DNA from: Novosphingobium sp. UBA6272
GTDB taxonomy: Bacteria > Pseudomonadota > Alphaproteobacteria > Sphingomonadales > Sphingomonadaceae
DNA: 64,000 bases
Reading direction: 5' to 3'
Assembly: GCF_002440635.1 (NCBI RefSeq)
Contig: NZ_DJUW01000028.1
Coordinates: 62,001 to 126,000 of the forward strand
Below are positions 17,047 to 26,312 of the stretch, one piece after another; the stretch's first letter is position 1, and each line of letters opens with the position of its first letter. Below the pieces are notes generated by a model. The model saw only the letters and a program-made list of their open reading frames with translations, made no database searches and was not told the DNA's origin. The translations under genes and the position numbers were made by a program.

Positions 17047-17973
17047 ATGGAAGCCCCGCCCAAACCTTGGCCCACCGGCCTGTCAGAACAATGCGAGCCG
17101 CTGGTGCGGCGGGTGCTGGCGCCCAATGCTTCGCCCTATACCTTCACCGGGACCCAGACCTACATCGTCGGCGCGGGCGATGCCGTGGCGGTGATCGATC
17201 CTGGCCCGGCCGACAGCGGCGATGATGCCGATCCTTCGCCGTTCAAGGGCGCCGATACCAATGGCCGGGGCCATGTCGAGGCGATCCTCGCCGCAGTTGG
17301 CTCGGCCAAGATCGCCGCGATCCTGTGCACCCATACCCACCGCGATCATTCCCCCGCCGCCGCCGTGCTCAAGGCTCGCATCGGCGCACCGATCATCGGC
17401 TGCGCGCCCTTGGTGCTGAGCGACGACGGCCCGCGCGCCGACAGCGCCTTCGATCACAGCTATGCCCCTGACCGGGTGCTGGCCGATGGCGAACGGCTGT
17501 CTGGCCCGGACTGGACGATCGAAGCGGTCGCCACCCCTGGCCATACCAGCAACCACCTGTGCTATGCCGTGCTGGAAAGCGGCGCGCTGTTTACCGGGGA
17601 CCATGTGATGGCCTGGTCGACTAGCGTGGTCTCTCCGCCGGACGGCGACATGGCCGCCTATATGGACAGCCTCGCCAAGCTCTATGAGCGCGAAGACACG
17701 GTGCTCTACCCCGCCCACGGCCCTGCCATCGACAAGCCGCGCCAGCTTGTGCGCGGGATGCTCGGCCATCGCCGCCAGCGCGAGGCGCAGATCCTGCGGC
17801 TGCTCGGCGAAGGGCCCCAAGCGATCCCGCAATTCGTCAGCGCGATGTACAAGGGCCTCGATCCGCGCCTGACCGGGGCGGCAGGGCGTTCGGTGCTGGC
17901 GCATCTCTATGACCTGAGGACGCGCGGCGTGGTGGCGGAGCAAGGCGAGACATGGCGGCTGAGCGCAGCATAA
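17047..17973 (+). CDS. MBL-fold metallo-hydrolase (LACTB2-like)
   Basis: A 308-residue metallo-beta-lactamase-fold protein with the metal motif THTHRDHSP (HxHxDH), the later ligands in TPGHTSNH and FTGDHVM, and a C-terminal winged-helix-like part (LVRGMLGHRRQREAQIL onward) as in LACTB2-like hydrolases and endoribonucleases. ATG 17047 starts the conserved part; no strong ribosome binding site is seen. The last 22 bases overlap the next gene. The substrate is unknown. Confidence 0.8.
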   Translation: MEAPPKPWPTGLSEQCEPLVRRVLAPNASPYTFTGTQTYIVGAGDAVAVIDPGPADSGDDADPSPFKGADTNGRGHVEAILAAVGSAKIAAILCTHTHRDHSPAAAVLKARIGAPIIGCAPLVLSDDGPRADSAFDHSYAPDRVLADGERLSGPDWTIEAVATPGHTSNHLCYAVLESGALFTGDHVMAWSTSVVSPPDGDMAAYMDSLAKLYEREDTVLYPAHGPAIDKPRQLVRGMLGHRRQREAQILRLLGEGPQAIPQFVSAMYKGLDPRLTGAAGRSVLAHLYDLRTRGVVAEQGETWRLSAA

Positions 17974-18617
17974 CCGAGACCGAACGCCAGAACGCGCGGG
18001 CCATTGCCCGGCAGTTTGCCCTGCCCTGGTACCTGCTGTTCTTCACCGCGGCATTGGCAACCTGGGCCCTGTGGCAAGCCTATGGCCCGAAGGATCACGG
18101 CGACCCGATCGCCACCAGCCTCGCCGCCTTCGAGAAGGCCAACCGGCTGACGGTGTTCTCGGCCCAGCTGGCCCCGGTGGTCAGCGCTGATGACGAGCGC
18201 GGTTTTGGCCTGCTCAAGAGCCGCCAGGTCGCGGTGATCCCGGCGCGGGTGGACTATACGCTCGATCTCGCCAAGCTCGATTCCGGACGGTTCCGCTGGG
18301 ATGCGGAGGGCAAGCAGCTGGCGGTCACCCTGCCCCCGCTGCAACTGTCCAAGCCAAATCTCGATGAGGCCCGCGCCCAGTACCTGCGCGAGGGGATCTG
18401 GATCACCGGCCCGGCCCAGGCCAAGCTGACCCGCGACAATACCCTGCTGGCCGAACGCCAAGCCGCCGAGCAGGCCGCCAACCCGGTTCTGCTGGACCTT
18501 GCCCGCAGTGCGGCCAAACAGGCGGTAGCACAGAACCTCTCGGTGCCCCTGAAGGTGGCCGGCTATGGCGACGTCAAGGTGACGGTGCGGTTCGACGGAG
18601 AGCCGAATTTGCCTTGA
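17952..18617 (+). CDS. DUF4230 membrane-anchored protein
   Basis: The 221-residue protein has one N-terminal membrane helix (about residues 24-44, WYLLFFTAALATWALWQAY) followed by an extracytoplasmic alpha/beta domain (RVDYTLDLAKLDSGRFRWD...VTLPPLQL) typical of DUF4230. The family function is unknown. The start codon lies inside the end of the MBL hydrolase gene, so the two are co-transcribed and probably coupled. Confidence 0.75.
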   Translation: MAAERSITETERQNARAIARQFALPWYLLFFTAALATWALWQAYGPKDHGDPIATSLAAFEKANRLTVFSAQLAPVVSADDERGFGLLKSRQVAVIPARVDYTLDLAKLDSGRFRWDAEGKQLAVTLPPLQLSKPNLDEARAQYLREGIWITGPAQAKLTRDNTLLAERQAAEQAANPVLLDLARSAAKQAVAQNLSVPLKVAGYGDVKVTVRFDGEPNLP

Positions 18618-18697
18618 CGAGCGGCATTGCAGTAAGGTTCATCTGGGTGTATTAGTTGCCTACAACGGGTCGCGGAGTCCAAGAGGGAGAAGCCGCG

Positions 18698-19459
18698 ATG
18701 GCAACTGCATTCGATTCACCCGGTTCGCTGCAAGGCACGGAGGAGCGGTTCTTTTTCAAACTGGCCTGCGCGATCAGCCTGGTCATGGTCGCCGGCTTCT
18801 CGTTCCAGCTGGCCGCGGGGCGTTCCAGCTTCGCCGTGCCGCTGGTCTACCACCTCCACGCCGTTGTCTTCTTCGGCTGGATCGCGCTGTTCCTGACCCA
18901 GAGTTTCCTGGTCGCCAGCGACAACCTCGCGCTGCACCGCCGGCTCGGCTGGCTTTCCGCCCTGTGGGTGCCGCTGATGGTCGTGCTGGCCCTGGCCATT
19001 ACTGTAACCTCGATGCGCCGCACCGGGGGGCCGTTCTTCTTCGATGCCAACGAATTCCTGTTCGGCAACCCGACCGGCATCCTTGCCTTCGCCATCATGG
19101 TCGGCGCGGCAGTAGCGATGCGCAAGCACACCGATTGGCACCGGCGGCTGATGCTGTGCGCCATGGCCGCAATCACCGGGCCGGGCTTCGGCCGTCTGCT
19201 GCCGATGCCGCTGCTGATCCCCTGGGCGTGGGAAATCAGCAACATGATCGGCATGATCTTCATTTTCGCCGGGATGATCCGCGACAAGCGGCATACCGGC
19301 GCGATCCATCCGGCCTGGTTCGTCGGGCTTGCCGCGATTCCGCTGTGGATCCTGGTGGGCGAACTGATTGCCTACACCCCCTGGGCGATCGACTTCACCC
19401 GCGAACTGATGGCCGGATATCCCGGCGCGGCGCGGCCGATGGAAGCATACCTGCCTTGA
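18698..19459 (+). CDS. Hypothetical integral membrane protein with conserved histidines
   Basis: The start at 18698 has GAGGGAGAAG upstream and gives 253 residues. About seven hydrophobic helices are visible. Histidines lie at helix edges (VYHLHAVVFFGW, LALHRRLGW, RKHTDWHRRLML), a pattern seen in small heme-binding or DUF2306-like membrane proteins, but no cofactor site can be proved. It stands just upstream of nadA, 52 bases apart. Function unknown. Confidence 0.65.
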   Translation: MATAFDSPGSLQGTEERFFFKLACAISLVMVAGFSFQLAAGRSSFAVPLVYHLHAVVFFGWIALFLTQSFLVASDNLALHRRLGWLSALWVPLMVVLALAITVTSMRRTGGPFFFDANEFLFGNPTGILAFAIMVGAAVAMRKHTDWHRRLMLCAMAAITGPGFGRLLPMPLLIPWAWEISNMIGMIFIFAGMIRDKRHTGAIHPAWFVGLAAIPLWILVGELIAYTPWAIDFTRELMAGYPGAARPMEAYLP

Positions 19460-19511
19460 TTAGTCGGGCCTGACGGGCCATCTGGAGCACTCTCCCAAGG
19501 AGTTGCCCCAG

Positions 19512-20498
19512 ATGACTGTCCAGACCGAAAACCTTGCCGGGATCGACCTGCGCGCCGAGATCGAGCGGCTGCGCAAGGAGCGCAACGCGGTGATCCTGGC
19601 GCATTATTACCAGCGCCCGGAAATCCAGGACCTGGCCGACTACATCGGTGACAGTCTGGAACTGTCGAAGAAGGCGGCAGCGACCGATGCCGAGGTGATC
19701 GCGTTCTGCGGGGTCAAGTTCATGGCCGAAACGGCCAAGATCCTCGCCCCGCAAAAGACCGTGATCCTGCCCGACCTCGACGCCGGCTGCAGCCTTGAGG
19801 ATTCGTGCCCGCCCGAAAAGTTCGCGCAGTTCCGCGCCGCGAACCCGGACCACATCGCCCTCACCTACATCAACTGTTCGACCGAGGTGAAGGCGCTGAG
19901 CGACATCATCGTCACCTCATCGAGCGCCGAGACGATTCTCGCCCAGATCCCGCCCGAGCAGAAGATCATCTTCGGCCCTGATCGGCACCTGGGCGGGTAC
20001 CTCAGCCGCAAGTTCAATCGCGAGATGCTGCTCTGGCCGGGCGTCTGCATCGTCCATGAGGCGTTCAGCGAAACCGAGCTCTTGAAGCTCATGGCCCAGC
20101 ACCCCGGCGCCCCGGTCGCCGCGCATCCCGAATGCCCGCCGCACATTATCGACCACGCCGATTACGTCGGCAGCACCAGCGGGATCCTCAACTACGCCAA
20201 GGGCTTTGAAGGTGACACGCTGATCGTTGCGACCGAGCCGCACATCATCCACCAGATGGAACTGGCGATCCCCGAAAAGACCTTTATCGGCGCGCCCGGC
20301 GCAGACGGCCAGTGCGCCTGCAACATCTGCCCCTACATGGCGCTCAACACGCTGGAAAAGCTATACCTCGCGCTGCGCGATCTGAAGCCGCAGATCCAGA
20401 TCGAGGAAGGGCTGCGGTTGCAGGCGAAGAAGAGTCTGGACCGGATGCTGGAGATGGCCGGCGGGACAGTCGGCAAGGGGGATCTGGGGGCGCGGTGA
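19512..20498 (+). CDS. nadA: Quinolinate synthase
   Basis: A 328-residue NadA. It condenses iminoaspartate with dihydroxyacetone phosphate to quinolinate in de novo NAD synthesis and holds a [4Fe-4S] cluster bound by three cysteines. Visible family blocks are ILAHYYQRPEIQDLADYIGDSL, FCGVKFMAETAKIL with Cys66, YINCSTEVKALSD, and the C-terminal CACNICPYMALN. AAGGAG lies eight bases before ATG 19512, so the TTG at 19503 is not used. nadB and nadC are not in the window. Confidence 0.95.
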   Translation: MTVQTENLAGIDLRAEIERLRKERNAVILAHYYQRPEIQDLADYIGDSLELSKKAAATDAEVIAFCGVKFMAETAKILAPQKTVILPDLDAGCSLEDSCPPEKFAQFRAANPDHIALTYINCSTEVKALSDIIVTSSSAETILAQIPPEQKIIFGPDRHLGGYLSRKFNREMLLWPGVCIVHEAFSETELLKLMAQHPGAPVAAHPECPPHIIDHADYVGSTSGILNYAKGFEGDTLIVATEPHIIHQMELAIPEKTFIGAPGADGQCACNICPYMALNTLEKLYLALRDLKPQIQIEEGLRLQAKKSLDRMLEMAGGTVGKGDLGAR

Positions 20499-20508
20499 CC
20501 CCTGGATC

Positions 20509-22308
20509 CTACCGCACCGGCAATCCAAACATCAGCGCCCGCGCGTATTTCACCGGCGGCGAACCATAGCTCAGCACGGTGTCGTGATAGCGCCGCAGGG
20601 TGAAGCTCTTGCCCCAGCGCTGCTGCGCCTCGGCCCGGAGCATGCGGTGTTCTTCGTAGCCGGTGAAATAGCTCAGCAGCTGGACCGAGCTGAGGTTGGC
20701 CCGCACCCATTTGCCCGAGGCTTCGCGTTCGGCCTGGAAGGCGCCTTTCTGCATCAGCTCCATCGCCTGATCGCGGGTCATGCCTTCGGTGTGGATGCCG
20801 ATGTCGAGCAGGGTGTTGGTGACCGAGCGCAGCCGCATCTTGAGCACGGTCAGCTTGAACAGCGGATCGCCATTCAGATAGCCCTGATCCTTCATCACCC
20901 CTTCGGCATAGACCGCCCAGCCCTCAACGAACGGCCCTGACCACAGCATTGCCCGCAGCGGATTGTCGGTGCGGTTGGAATGATCGAGCTGGAGGTAATG
21001 CCCCGGCATCGCCTCGTGGATCGAAAGGTCGTGGATCATGTATTCGTTGTATTCGGTGAGGAAACTGTTGGCCTGCTCGTCGCTCCACTCTTCCGGAATC
21101 GGGCTGACCGCATAGAAGTTCTGCTGGCCCTTTTCGAACGGCCCCGGCGGATCGTTGTAAGCGACCGCGTTGCCCTGCTGGAACTTGGGCATGGTGATGA
21201 TCCGCACCGGCCCATCGGGCATGCGGATGAAGCCCTTTTTACGGACGAAGTTGGTCGCCTGCTCGGTCGTTTCGCGGGCGCGCTTCTCGAGCTCGCGGCG
21301 CGGCGGCTTCTTGGCATAGGACAAGGCCAGCGCCGCCTCGATTGCGGCCTGCTGCTGGCTGGCGCTCGGCTGTACGGGCAAGGCCGGAGCGCCGGGCTTG
21401 CCGGCCAGCACGGTCCGCGCCAGAGAATACATCTCGGCGCGGGTTTCCGCCTTGGCCTTGAGCGCGCGGGCTTTCAGCACCGGACGGGTCAGGTCGCTCA
21501 TCAGCGCGAACTTCATCTTCTGGTCGTACTTGGCGGCACCCAGCCGGAAGTCGCCCCTGGCCTGCGGGACCAGCACCTCGTCGAGCCACTTCTGATGCTC
21601 GGCCACGGCAGTCTTGAGGCCGGCCAGCGCGGCATCGAACCGCGCCCGGTCCGCGGCGGACAGCACGCCCGCCTGCGGGGCCAGCATCGTCTCGGCGATC
21701 TCGACGATGCCGCCGTTCTGGCGCGACACGGTTTGCGCAAAGATCGCCGGGACGCGGGCCGGAACCAGCTGTGCGCGGCTTTCGGCCAGCATCGCGGGCA
21801 ATGCCTCCATCCGCGCGGTCGCCGCCTTCAGCCGCACGTCCCACGGCGCGAAATCGCGGGCGGCCAGCGTGTAGAGCGCTCCCCCGGCGATATCGTTGTA
21901 GAGCTGCGGGTTCCACGCCCATTCCTGCAGCACATCATTGGCGAACAAGCGGTATTCGAGCTCGTTCCTGAGCATTGCATAGTCGACCTGATGATCGCGG
22001 CTGAGCAGCGCCGGGTTGATCCGGGTGAGTTCGCCCAGCAGCGCGCGCCATTCTGCGCTGCGGGCGGCGCGGGCCTGGGCGGTAATGCCGGGCAGCTGCG
22101 CGTCATAGTCATGCACCCCCAGCGCGGTCGCCTCGACCGGAGAGAGCCGCAACGCGGAAGCAATGAACCGCTCGCTCAGGACCTTGAAGGCGGCGTCACT
22201 CCTTGGCGAGCAGACCGCCGCGGCAGGGCGTTTGGCGGCATCGACTGGCAAAGCCGTCAGCGTCAGGGCAGCGAGCGGGAGGGCGGCAAGCAAGGCAAAT
22301 GGCTTCAT
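20509..22308 (-). CDS. DUF885-family secreted peptidase
   Basis: A 599-residue protein with an N-terminal signal peptide (MKPFALLAALPLAALTLTAL, cleavage near VDA-AKR) and a long helical body. The zinc motif HEAMPGHYLQLDH is a HExxxGH-type site, placing it among DUF885 metallopeptidase-like proteins related to M32 carboxypeptidases. It is predicted to be periplasmic or lipid-free secreted. It converges with nadA and lies downstream of the EamA transporter gene on the same strand, 47 bases away. Confidence 0.83.
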   Translation of the reverse strand: MKPFALLAALPLAALTLTALPVDAAKRPAAAVCSPRSDAAFKVLSERFIASALRLSPVEATALGVHDYDAQLPGITAQARAARSAEWRALLGELTRINPALLSRDHQVDYAMLRNELEYRLFANDVLQEWAWNPQLYNDIAGGALYTLAARDFAPWDVRLKAATARMEALPAMLAESRAQLVPARVPAIFAQTVSRQNGGIVEIAETMLAPQAGVLSAADRARFDAALAGLKTAVAEHQKWLDEVLVPQARGDFRLGAAKYDQKMKFALMSDLTRPVLKARALKAKAETRAEMYSLARTVLAGKPGAPALPVQPSASQQQAAIEAALALSYAKKPPRRELEKRARETTEQATNFVRKKGFIRMPDGPVRIITMPKFQQGNAVAYNDPPGPFEKGQQNFYAVSPIPEEWSDEQANSFLTEYNEYMIHDLSIHEAMPGHYLQLDHSNRTDNPLRAMLWSGPFVEGWAVYAEGVMKDQGYLNGDPLFKLTVLKMRLRSVTNTLLDIGIHTEGMTRDQAMELMQKGAFQAEREASGKWVRANLSSVQLLSYFTGYEEHRMLRAEAQQRWGKSFTLRRYHDTVLSYGSPPVKYARALMFGLPVR

Positions 22309-22355
22309 CTGATCTCTCCCCGGGGGAAACGCGTTCCGCTCAGGCTAGCGGGCGA

Positions 22356-23237
22356 TCAGTCCTGCGTCGAGCGGGCAAGCGCAAGGCCCAAGCCGACCAT
22401 CGCCATACCCAGGAAATCGATCGGCACCAGGGCCTCACCAAAGGCCACCCAGCCCAGCGCCACCGCGATTGCCGGCTGGGTCAGCAAGGCCAGGCCAAAG
22501 ACCAGCGGCGTGAAGTGGCGCATCGCATAGATCAGCAGGCCCTGCCCGGTAACCTGCCCCAACAGTGCCAGCGCAACCAGCGGCCACCACAGCGTGGGCC
22601 AGACCGGTTCGCCCAGCAGAAGCGCCGTCACCAGCATTACCGGCGCCCCGGCCAGGCTCGACCAGGCCACCAGGGCCCATGACCCAAGCTCGGCCCGCGG
22701 TTTTTGCAGCAGCAGGATATAGCCCGCGTAGAGCAGCCCTGCGGCAATGCAGAACAGATCGCCAATCAGGGTCTGCTGCCCGATTTCCAGGCTGCGACCC
22801 AGCAGGATCGCCGAACCCGCGATCGCCAGGGCAAAGGCCAGCCATTCCCCGGCGCGCGGCGCGCGATGCAATGCGTAAAGGCCCACCGCGATCACAACCA
22901 GGCTGCCCGAATTGCCAAACAGCGTGGCATTGGCCATCCGGGTCATGCCGATGCCGATGTGCCAGCTGGCAATGTCGAGCCCGAAGAACACCCCCGCTCC
23001 GGCCATGGCCCACCAGGTCGTCGGCGTGAAACCGCTCAACTTCTCCCGGTTTAGCCGCGCCAGCAGGAACAGCACAGGCAGGGCCAGGAGCAACCGCCAG
23101 AACCCCGCACTGACCGGCCCGCTATCGGCGTGGCGGACAAACAGCGGGCCTACTGCCAGCGCCGCATTGCCGCCCATCAGCGCGGCGAAATGCAGCGCGT
23201 TCCAGCCCTTCTGCTCTGCCCCCGTTGCATTGCCCAT
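22356..23237 (-). CDS. EamA/DMT-family transporter
   Basis: A 293-residue protein with ten predicted membrane helices in two EamA halves (about residues 15-145 and 155-290). The end of the first half reads LFGNSGSLVVIAVGLYAL, and the second half closes with TQPAIAVALGWVAFGEAL, both typical of drug/metabolite exporters. The substrate cannot be told. It is divergent from the Old Yellow Enzyme gene with only 34 bases between starts. Confidence 0.82.
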   Translation of the reverse strand: MGNATGAEQKGWNALHFAALMGGNAALAVGPLFVRHADSGPVSAGFWRLLLALPVLFLLARLNREKLSGFTPTTWWAMAGAGVFFGLDIASWHIGIGMTRMANATLFGNSGSLVVIAVGLYALHRAPRAGEWLAFALAIAGSAILLGRSLEIGQQTLIGDLFCIAAGLLYAGYILLLQKPRAELGSWALVAWSSLAGAPVMLVTALLLGEPVWPTLWWPLVALALLGQVTGQGLLIYAMRHFTPLVFGLALLTQPAIAVALGWVAFGEALVPIDFLGMAMVGLGLALARSTQD

Positions 23238-23271
23238 TGGCTTGCCTTAGCGCTCGGCATCGAATTGCAAA

Positions 23272-24384
23272 ATGAAATTGATGGAGGGATTCTTGCACGA
23301 CGCCTTGTTTCTGCCGATCCAGCTTGGTGCGATCGACGCGAAGAACCGCATCCTGATGGCCCCGCTGACGCGCGGACGGTCCGACCCGGGGATGATCCCC
23401 AATGCGATGATCGCCGAATATTATCGCCAGCGCAGCGATGCCGGGCTGATCATCAGCGAGGCAACTGGAATTACCGTCGAAGGTTCGGGCTGGCCCGCCG
23501 CGCCGGGCGCCTGGAGCGAAGCGCAGCGCGATGGCTGGAAGCTGACCACTGAAGCGGTCCATCAGGTCGGCGGCAAAATCGTGCTGCAGCTGTGGCACAT
23601 GGGCCGGCTGGTGCACCCCGATTTCCTGGGCGGCGAAGCGCCGGTTTCGGCCAGTGCCACCACTGCCCCCGACCACGCCCATACCCCGACCGGGCGCAAG
23701 CCCTATGAGCAATCGCGCGAAGCGACCAAGGCCGACATCGCCCGGATCGTCGGCGACTATGCCCATGCCGCGCAGATCGCCAAGGATGCCGGGTTCGACG
23801 GGGTCCAGTTGCACGGCGCCAACGGCTATCTGGTTGACCAGTTCCTGCGCGCCTCCAGCAACCTGCGGACCGACGAATACGGCGGCAGCCCGGAAAACCG
23901 CACCCGCTTCATGCGTGAAGTACTGGAAGGGCTGATCGGTGTGTGGGGCGCAGAACGGGTATCGATCCGGCTTTCGCCCAACGGCGAGACCCAGGGCTGC
24001 GACGATCCCGATCCGGCCAGCGTGTTCGGGGCTGCGGCCAGGGTCTGCGAAGAGCTGAGGCTCGGCTTCGTCGAACTGCGCCAGCCGGGGCCGCAGGGCA
24101 CCTTCGGCCGCACAGATGTGCCTCAGCAAGACGCGCTGATCCGCTCGCTCTACACCGGGCCGCTGGTGCTCAATTCGGACTATACCGCCGCCGAGGCCGA
24201 TGCCGATGTCAGCTCAGGCCGCTGCGATGCAGTCAGCTTTGGCAGGCCGTACATTTCCAATCCCGACCTTGCGACCCGGATCCGGCTGGGCGCGGATTGG
24301 GCGCCAAATGTTAACGTGCCGAAAACCTGGTATCTTCCAGGACCGGAAGGGTACATCGACTATCCGGCACTCGAAACCGCGTAG
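23272..24384 (+). CDS. Old Yellow Enzyme-family alkene reductase
   Basis: A 370-residue FMN TIM-barrel protein with the NemA/XenB-type blocks QLWHMGRLVHPDFLGG, HGANGYLVDQFLR, YGGSPENRTRFMREVLE and the C-terminal PEGYIDYP. Members reduce activated C=C bonds of enals, enones or nitro compounds with NAD(P)H. The start is uncertain: ATG 23272 is given, but TTG 23293 has GGAGGG four bases before it and would remove seven residues. The CitE-like gene follows after 15 bases and is likely co-transcribed. Confidence 0.87.
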   Translation: MKLMEGFLHDALFLPIQLGAIDAKNRILMAPLTRGRSDPGMIPNAMIAEYYRQRSDAGLIISEATGITVEGSGWPAAPGAWSEAQRDGWKLTTEAVHQVGGKIVLQLWHMGRLVHPDFLGGEAPVSASATTAPDHAHTPTGRKPYEQSREATKADIARIVGDYAHAAQIAKDAGFDGVQLHGANGYLVDQFLRASSNLRTDEYGGSPENRTRFMREVLEGLIGVWGAERVSIRLSPNGETQGCDDPDPASVFGAAARVCEELRLGFVELRQPGPQGTFGRTDVPQQDALIRSLYTGPLVLNSDYTAAEADADVSSGRCDAVSFGRPYISNPDLATRIRLGADWAPNVNVPKTWYLPGPEGYIDYPALETA

Positions 24385-24399
24385 AACAAGGGTTTGATC

Positions 24400-25284
24400 A
24401 TGGCACTTCGGTCGTGGCTGTTCATCCCGGGCGACAGCGAAAAGAAGCTTTCCAAGGCAGCCGCGACCGGCGCCGATGCGATCATCCTCGATCTGGAGGA
24501 CTCGGTCGCTTCATCCAACAAGCAGCGGGCGCGCGAACTTACCGCCGCCTGGCTTGGCATGCACCGGTCGCAGGTGACCGGCGGCAAGCGGATGGGCCGC
24601 TGGGTGCGGATCAACGCGCTCGACAGCCGGCAGTGGCGCGAAGACCTGATCGCGGTGCTGCCGGGCGCGCCCGACGGGATCATGCTACCCAAGAGCGCCG
24701 GGCCCGAATCGGTTCAGCAACTCGGGGCCGAACTCTACGAGCTCGAGGGCCGTAGCGGAGTTCAGGCGGGTTCGACGAAGATCCTGCCGCTGGTGAGCGA
24801 GACCGCCCAGGCCGCGATTACAATCCCCGCCTATGCCAGCGCCCCGCTGCCGCGCCTGGCCGGGCTGACCTGGGGCGCGGAAGACCTTTCCGCGGCGATT
24901 GGCGCCAGCCGCAAGCGCGACGATCAGGGCAACTGGACCGACGCCTTCCGCTTTGCCCGGATCCAGACGCTGCTGACCGCCCATGCCCGCGGGGTCTTCG
25001 CGTTGGACACCCTGCATGCGGATTTCGCTGACGAGGACGGTCTGCGCCGCGTGGCGGAAATGGCCAGGGCGGACGGCTTCTCGGGTATGTTGGCGATCCA
25101 CCCCGCGCAGGTTCCGGTGATCAATGCCGCCTTTACCCCCAGCGAGGCTGAGCTGGAAGAAGCTCGGGCGATCGTATCTGCCTTTCAAGCCAATCCCGAA
25201 GCCGGAGCACTGCAAATCGACCGGCGGATGATCGACCGGCCACACCTCAAGCTGGCACAGCGGCTGCTCGGGATCGAGGAATAG
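24400..25284 (+). CDS. HpcH/HpaI aldolase / citrate lyase beta-like CoA-ester lyase
   Basis: A 294-residue TIM-barrel protein of the CitE-like family. It opens LRSWLFIPGDSEKKL (the family's phosphate-binding opening) followed by ADAIILDLEDSVA with the acidic metal-site residues, and later carries GLTWGAEDLSAAIGA and FSGMLAIHPAQVPVIN. Family members cleave or hydrolyse malyl-, citramalyl- or methylmalyl-CoA type thioesters. The citrate lyase alpha and gamma genes are absent, so it is a stand-alone CitE-like enzyme. ATG 24400 is preferred to TTG 24394. Confidence 0.82.
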   Translation: MALRSWLFIPGDSEKKLSKAAATGADAIILDLEDSVASSNKQRARELTAAWLGMHRSQVTGGKRMGRWVRINALDSRQWREDLIAVLPGAPDGIMLPKSAGPESVQQLGAELYELEGRSGVQAGSTKILPLVSETAQAAITIPAYASAPLPRLAGLTWGAEDLSAAIGASRKRDDQGNWTDAFRFARIQTLLTAHARGVFALDTLHADFADEDGLRRVAEMARADGFSGMLAIHPAQVPVINAAFTPSEAELEEARAIVSAFQANPEAGALQIDRRMIDRPHLKLAQRLLGIEE

Positions 25285-25572
25285 TTACTCGGTTGCGGGT
25301 TCGGCTTCCGGTTCGTCGGGGGGCGGCGCAGCCGCTACGGCGGTCGTTTCCTTGGTGCTCGGCTTGGTCTTGTCGTCCTTCTTGTCCCCGTTTTCGCTCT
25401 TTGGTGCGAGCGGAGCCTGCGACTTGACCTGATCGACCGCGATCATCGCATCGCTGACCGAACCGGGCAGGACCTCGCCTTGGGCCGTGCCGCTCTGGGC
25501 CTTATTGCCATTCTCCCCGCCGCAGGCGGACAAGGTCAGGACCAAGGCAAGCGGCACAATCCGAAGGTTCAT
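25285..25572 (-). CDS. Small lipoprotein, hypothetical
   Basis: A 95-residue protein starting MNLRIVPLALVLTLSACGG, a lipoprotein signal with the lipobox L-S-A-C. The mature part is charged, low-complexity and rich in Lys, Asp, Pro and Glu (ENGDKKDDKTKPSTKE), so it is probably disordered. Its start lies four bases after the stop of lipB on the same strand. Function unknown. Confidence 0.7.
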   Translation of the reverse strand: MNLRIVPLALVLTLSACGGENGNKAQSGTAQGEVLPGSVSDAMIAVDQVKSQAPLAPKSENGDKKDDKTKPSTKETTAVAAAPPPDEPEAEPATE

Positions 25573-25576
25573 ACAG

Positions 25577-26245
25577 TCACTCCACCGGGCAAGGCCGGTC
25601 CAGCGCGGCCAGGAATTGGTCGGCGCGCGCCAGCAATGCCCTATCCCAGCTGTCGAAATCAACTGCCACGCCCAGCCGGGCCAGGCTGGTCACGCCGAAT
25701 TCGTCGATCCCGCAGGGCACGATCCCGCCGAAATGGGACAGATCGGGCGCGATGTTGACCGAAAAGCCGTGCATCGTCACCCAGCGCCGGACCCGCACCC
25801 CGATCGCGCCGATCTTGGCCTCTCGCCCGTCGATGTCACGGGTCCAGATCCCGATCCGGCCCGGCGCGCGCCAGCTTTCCACGCCGAAATCGGCCAGGGT
25901 ATCGATCACCCAGCCCTCGATCGCATGGACAAAGCCGCGCACGTCGCGCGCGCGGGTCTTTAAGTCGAGCAGGACATAGCCGACTCGCTGGCCCGGCCCG
26001 TGATAGGTGTAGCGTCCGCCGCGCCCGGCTTCGACCACTTCAAAGCGCGGATCGAGCAGTTCACCCGCGGCGGCGCTGGTTCCGGCGGTATAGACAGGAG
26101 GATGTTCGAGCAGCCAGATCAGCTCTTGCGCGGTCCCGGCGGCAATTGCCGCGTTGCGATCGGTCATCGATTCAAGGGCTGTGCGATAAGGCACCGGCTC
26201 GCCATCACGGCGCAATTCGATCGAAGGCGAGAGTGGTCCGGTCAT
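25577..26245 (-). CDS. lipB: Octanoyltransferase
   Basis: A 222-residue LipB, which moves octanoyl groups from acyl carrier protein to lipoyl domains in lipoate synthesis. Signature blocks are GRYTYHGPGQRVGYVLLDL, the catalytic Lys in AKIGAIGVRVRRW and the catalytic Cys in GIVPCGI. ATG 26245 gives the normal family length; a longer frame upstream has no family similarity. It shares a transcript with the lipoprotein gene. Confidence 0.93.
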   Translation of the reverse strand: MTGPLSPSIELRRDGEPVPYRTALESMTDRNAAIAAGTAQELIWLLEHPPVYTAGTSAAAGELLDPRFEVVEAGRGGRYTYHGPGQRVGYVLLDLKTRARDVRGFVHAIEGWVIDTLADFGVESWRAPGRIGIWTRDIDGREAKIGAIGVRVRRWVTMHGFSVNIAPDLSHFGGIVPCGIDEFGVTSLARLGVAVDFDSWDRALLARADQFLAALDRPCPVE

Positions 26246-26312
26246 CACCCGAGTTGCGTGGCGGCAATTGCTGTGGTTATCAAGTGCCAACCAGCCAAAC
26301 GGGGTCTTGATC

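Noticed and set aside
20980..22530. Long frame opposite the DUF885 peptidase gene
   Set aside because: Antisense shadow; the minus-strand frame has a signal peptide and the HEAMPGH zinc motif.
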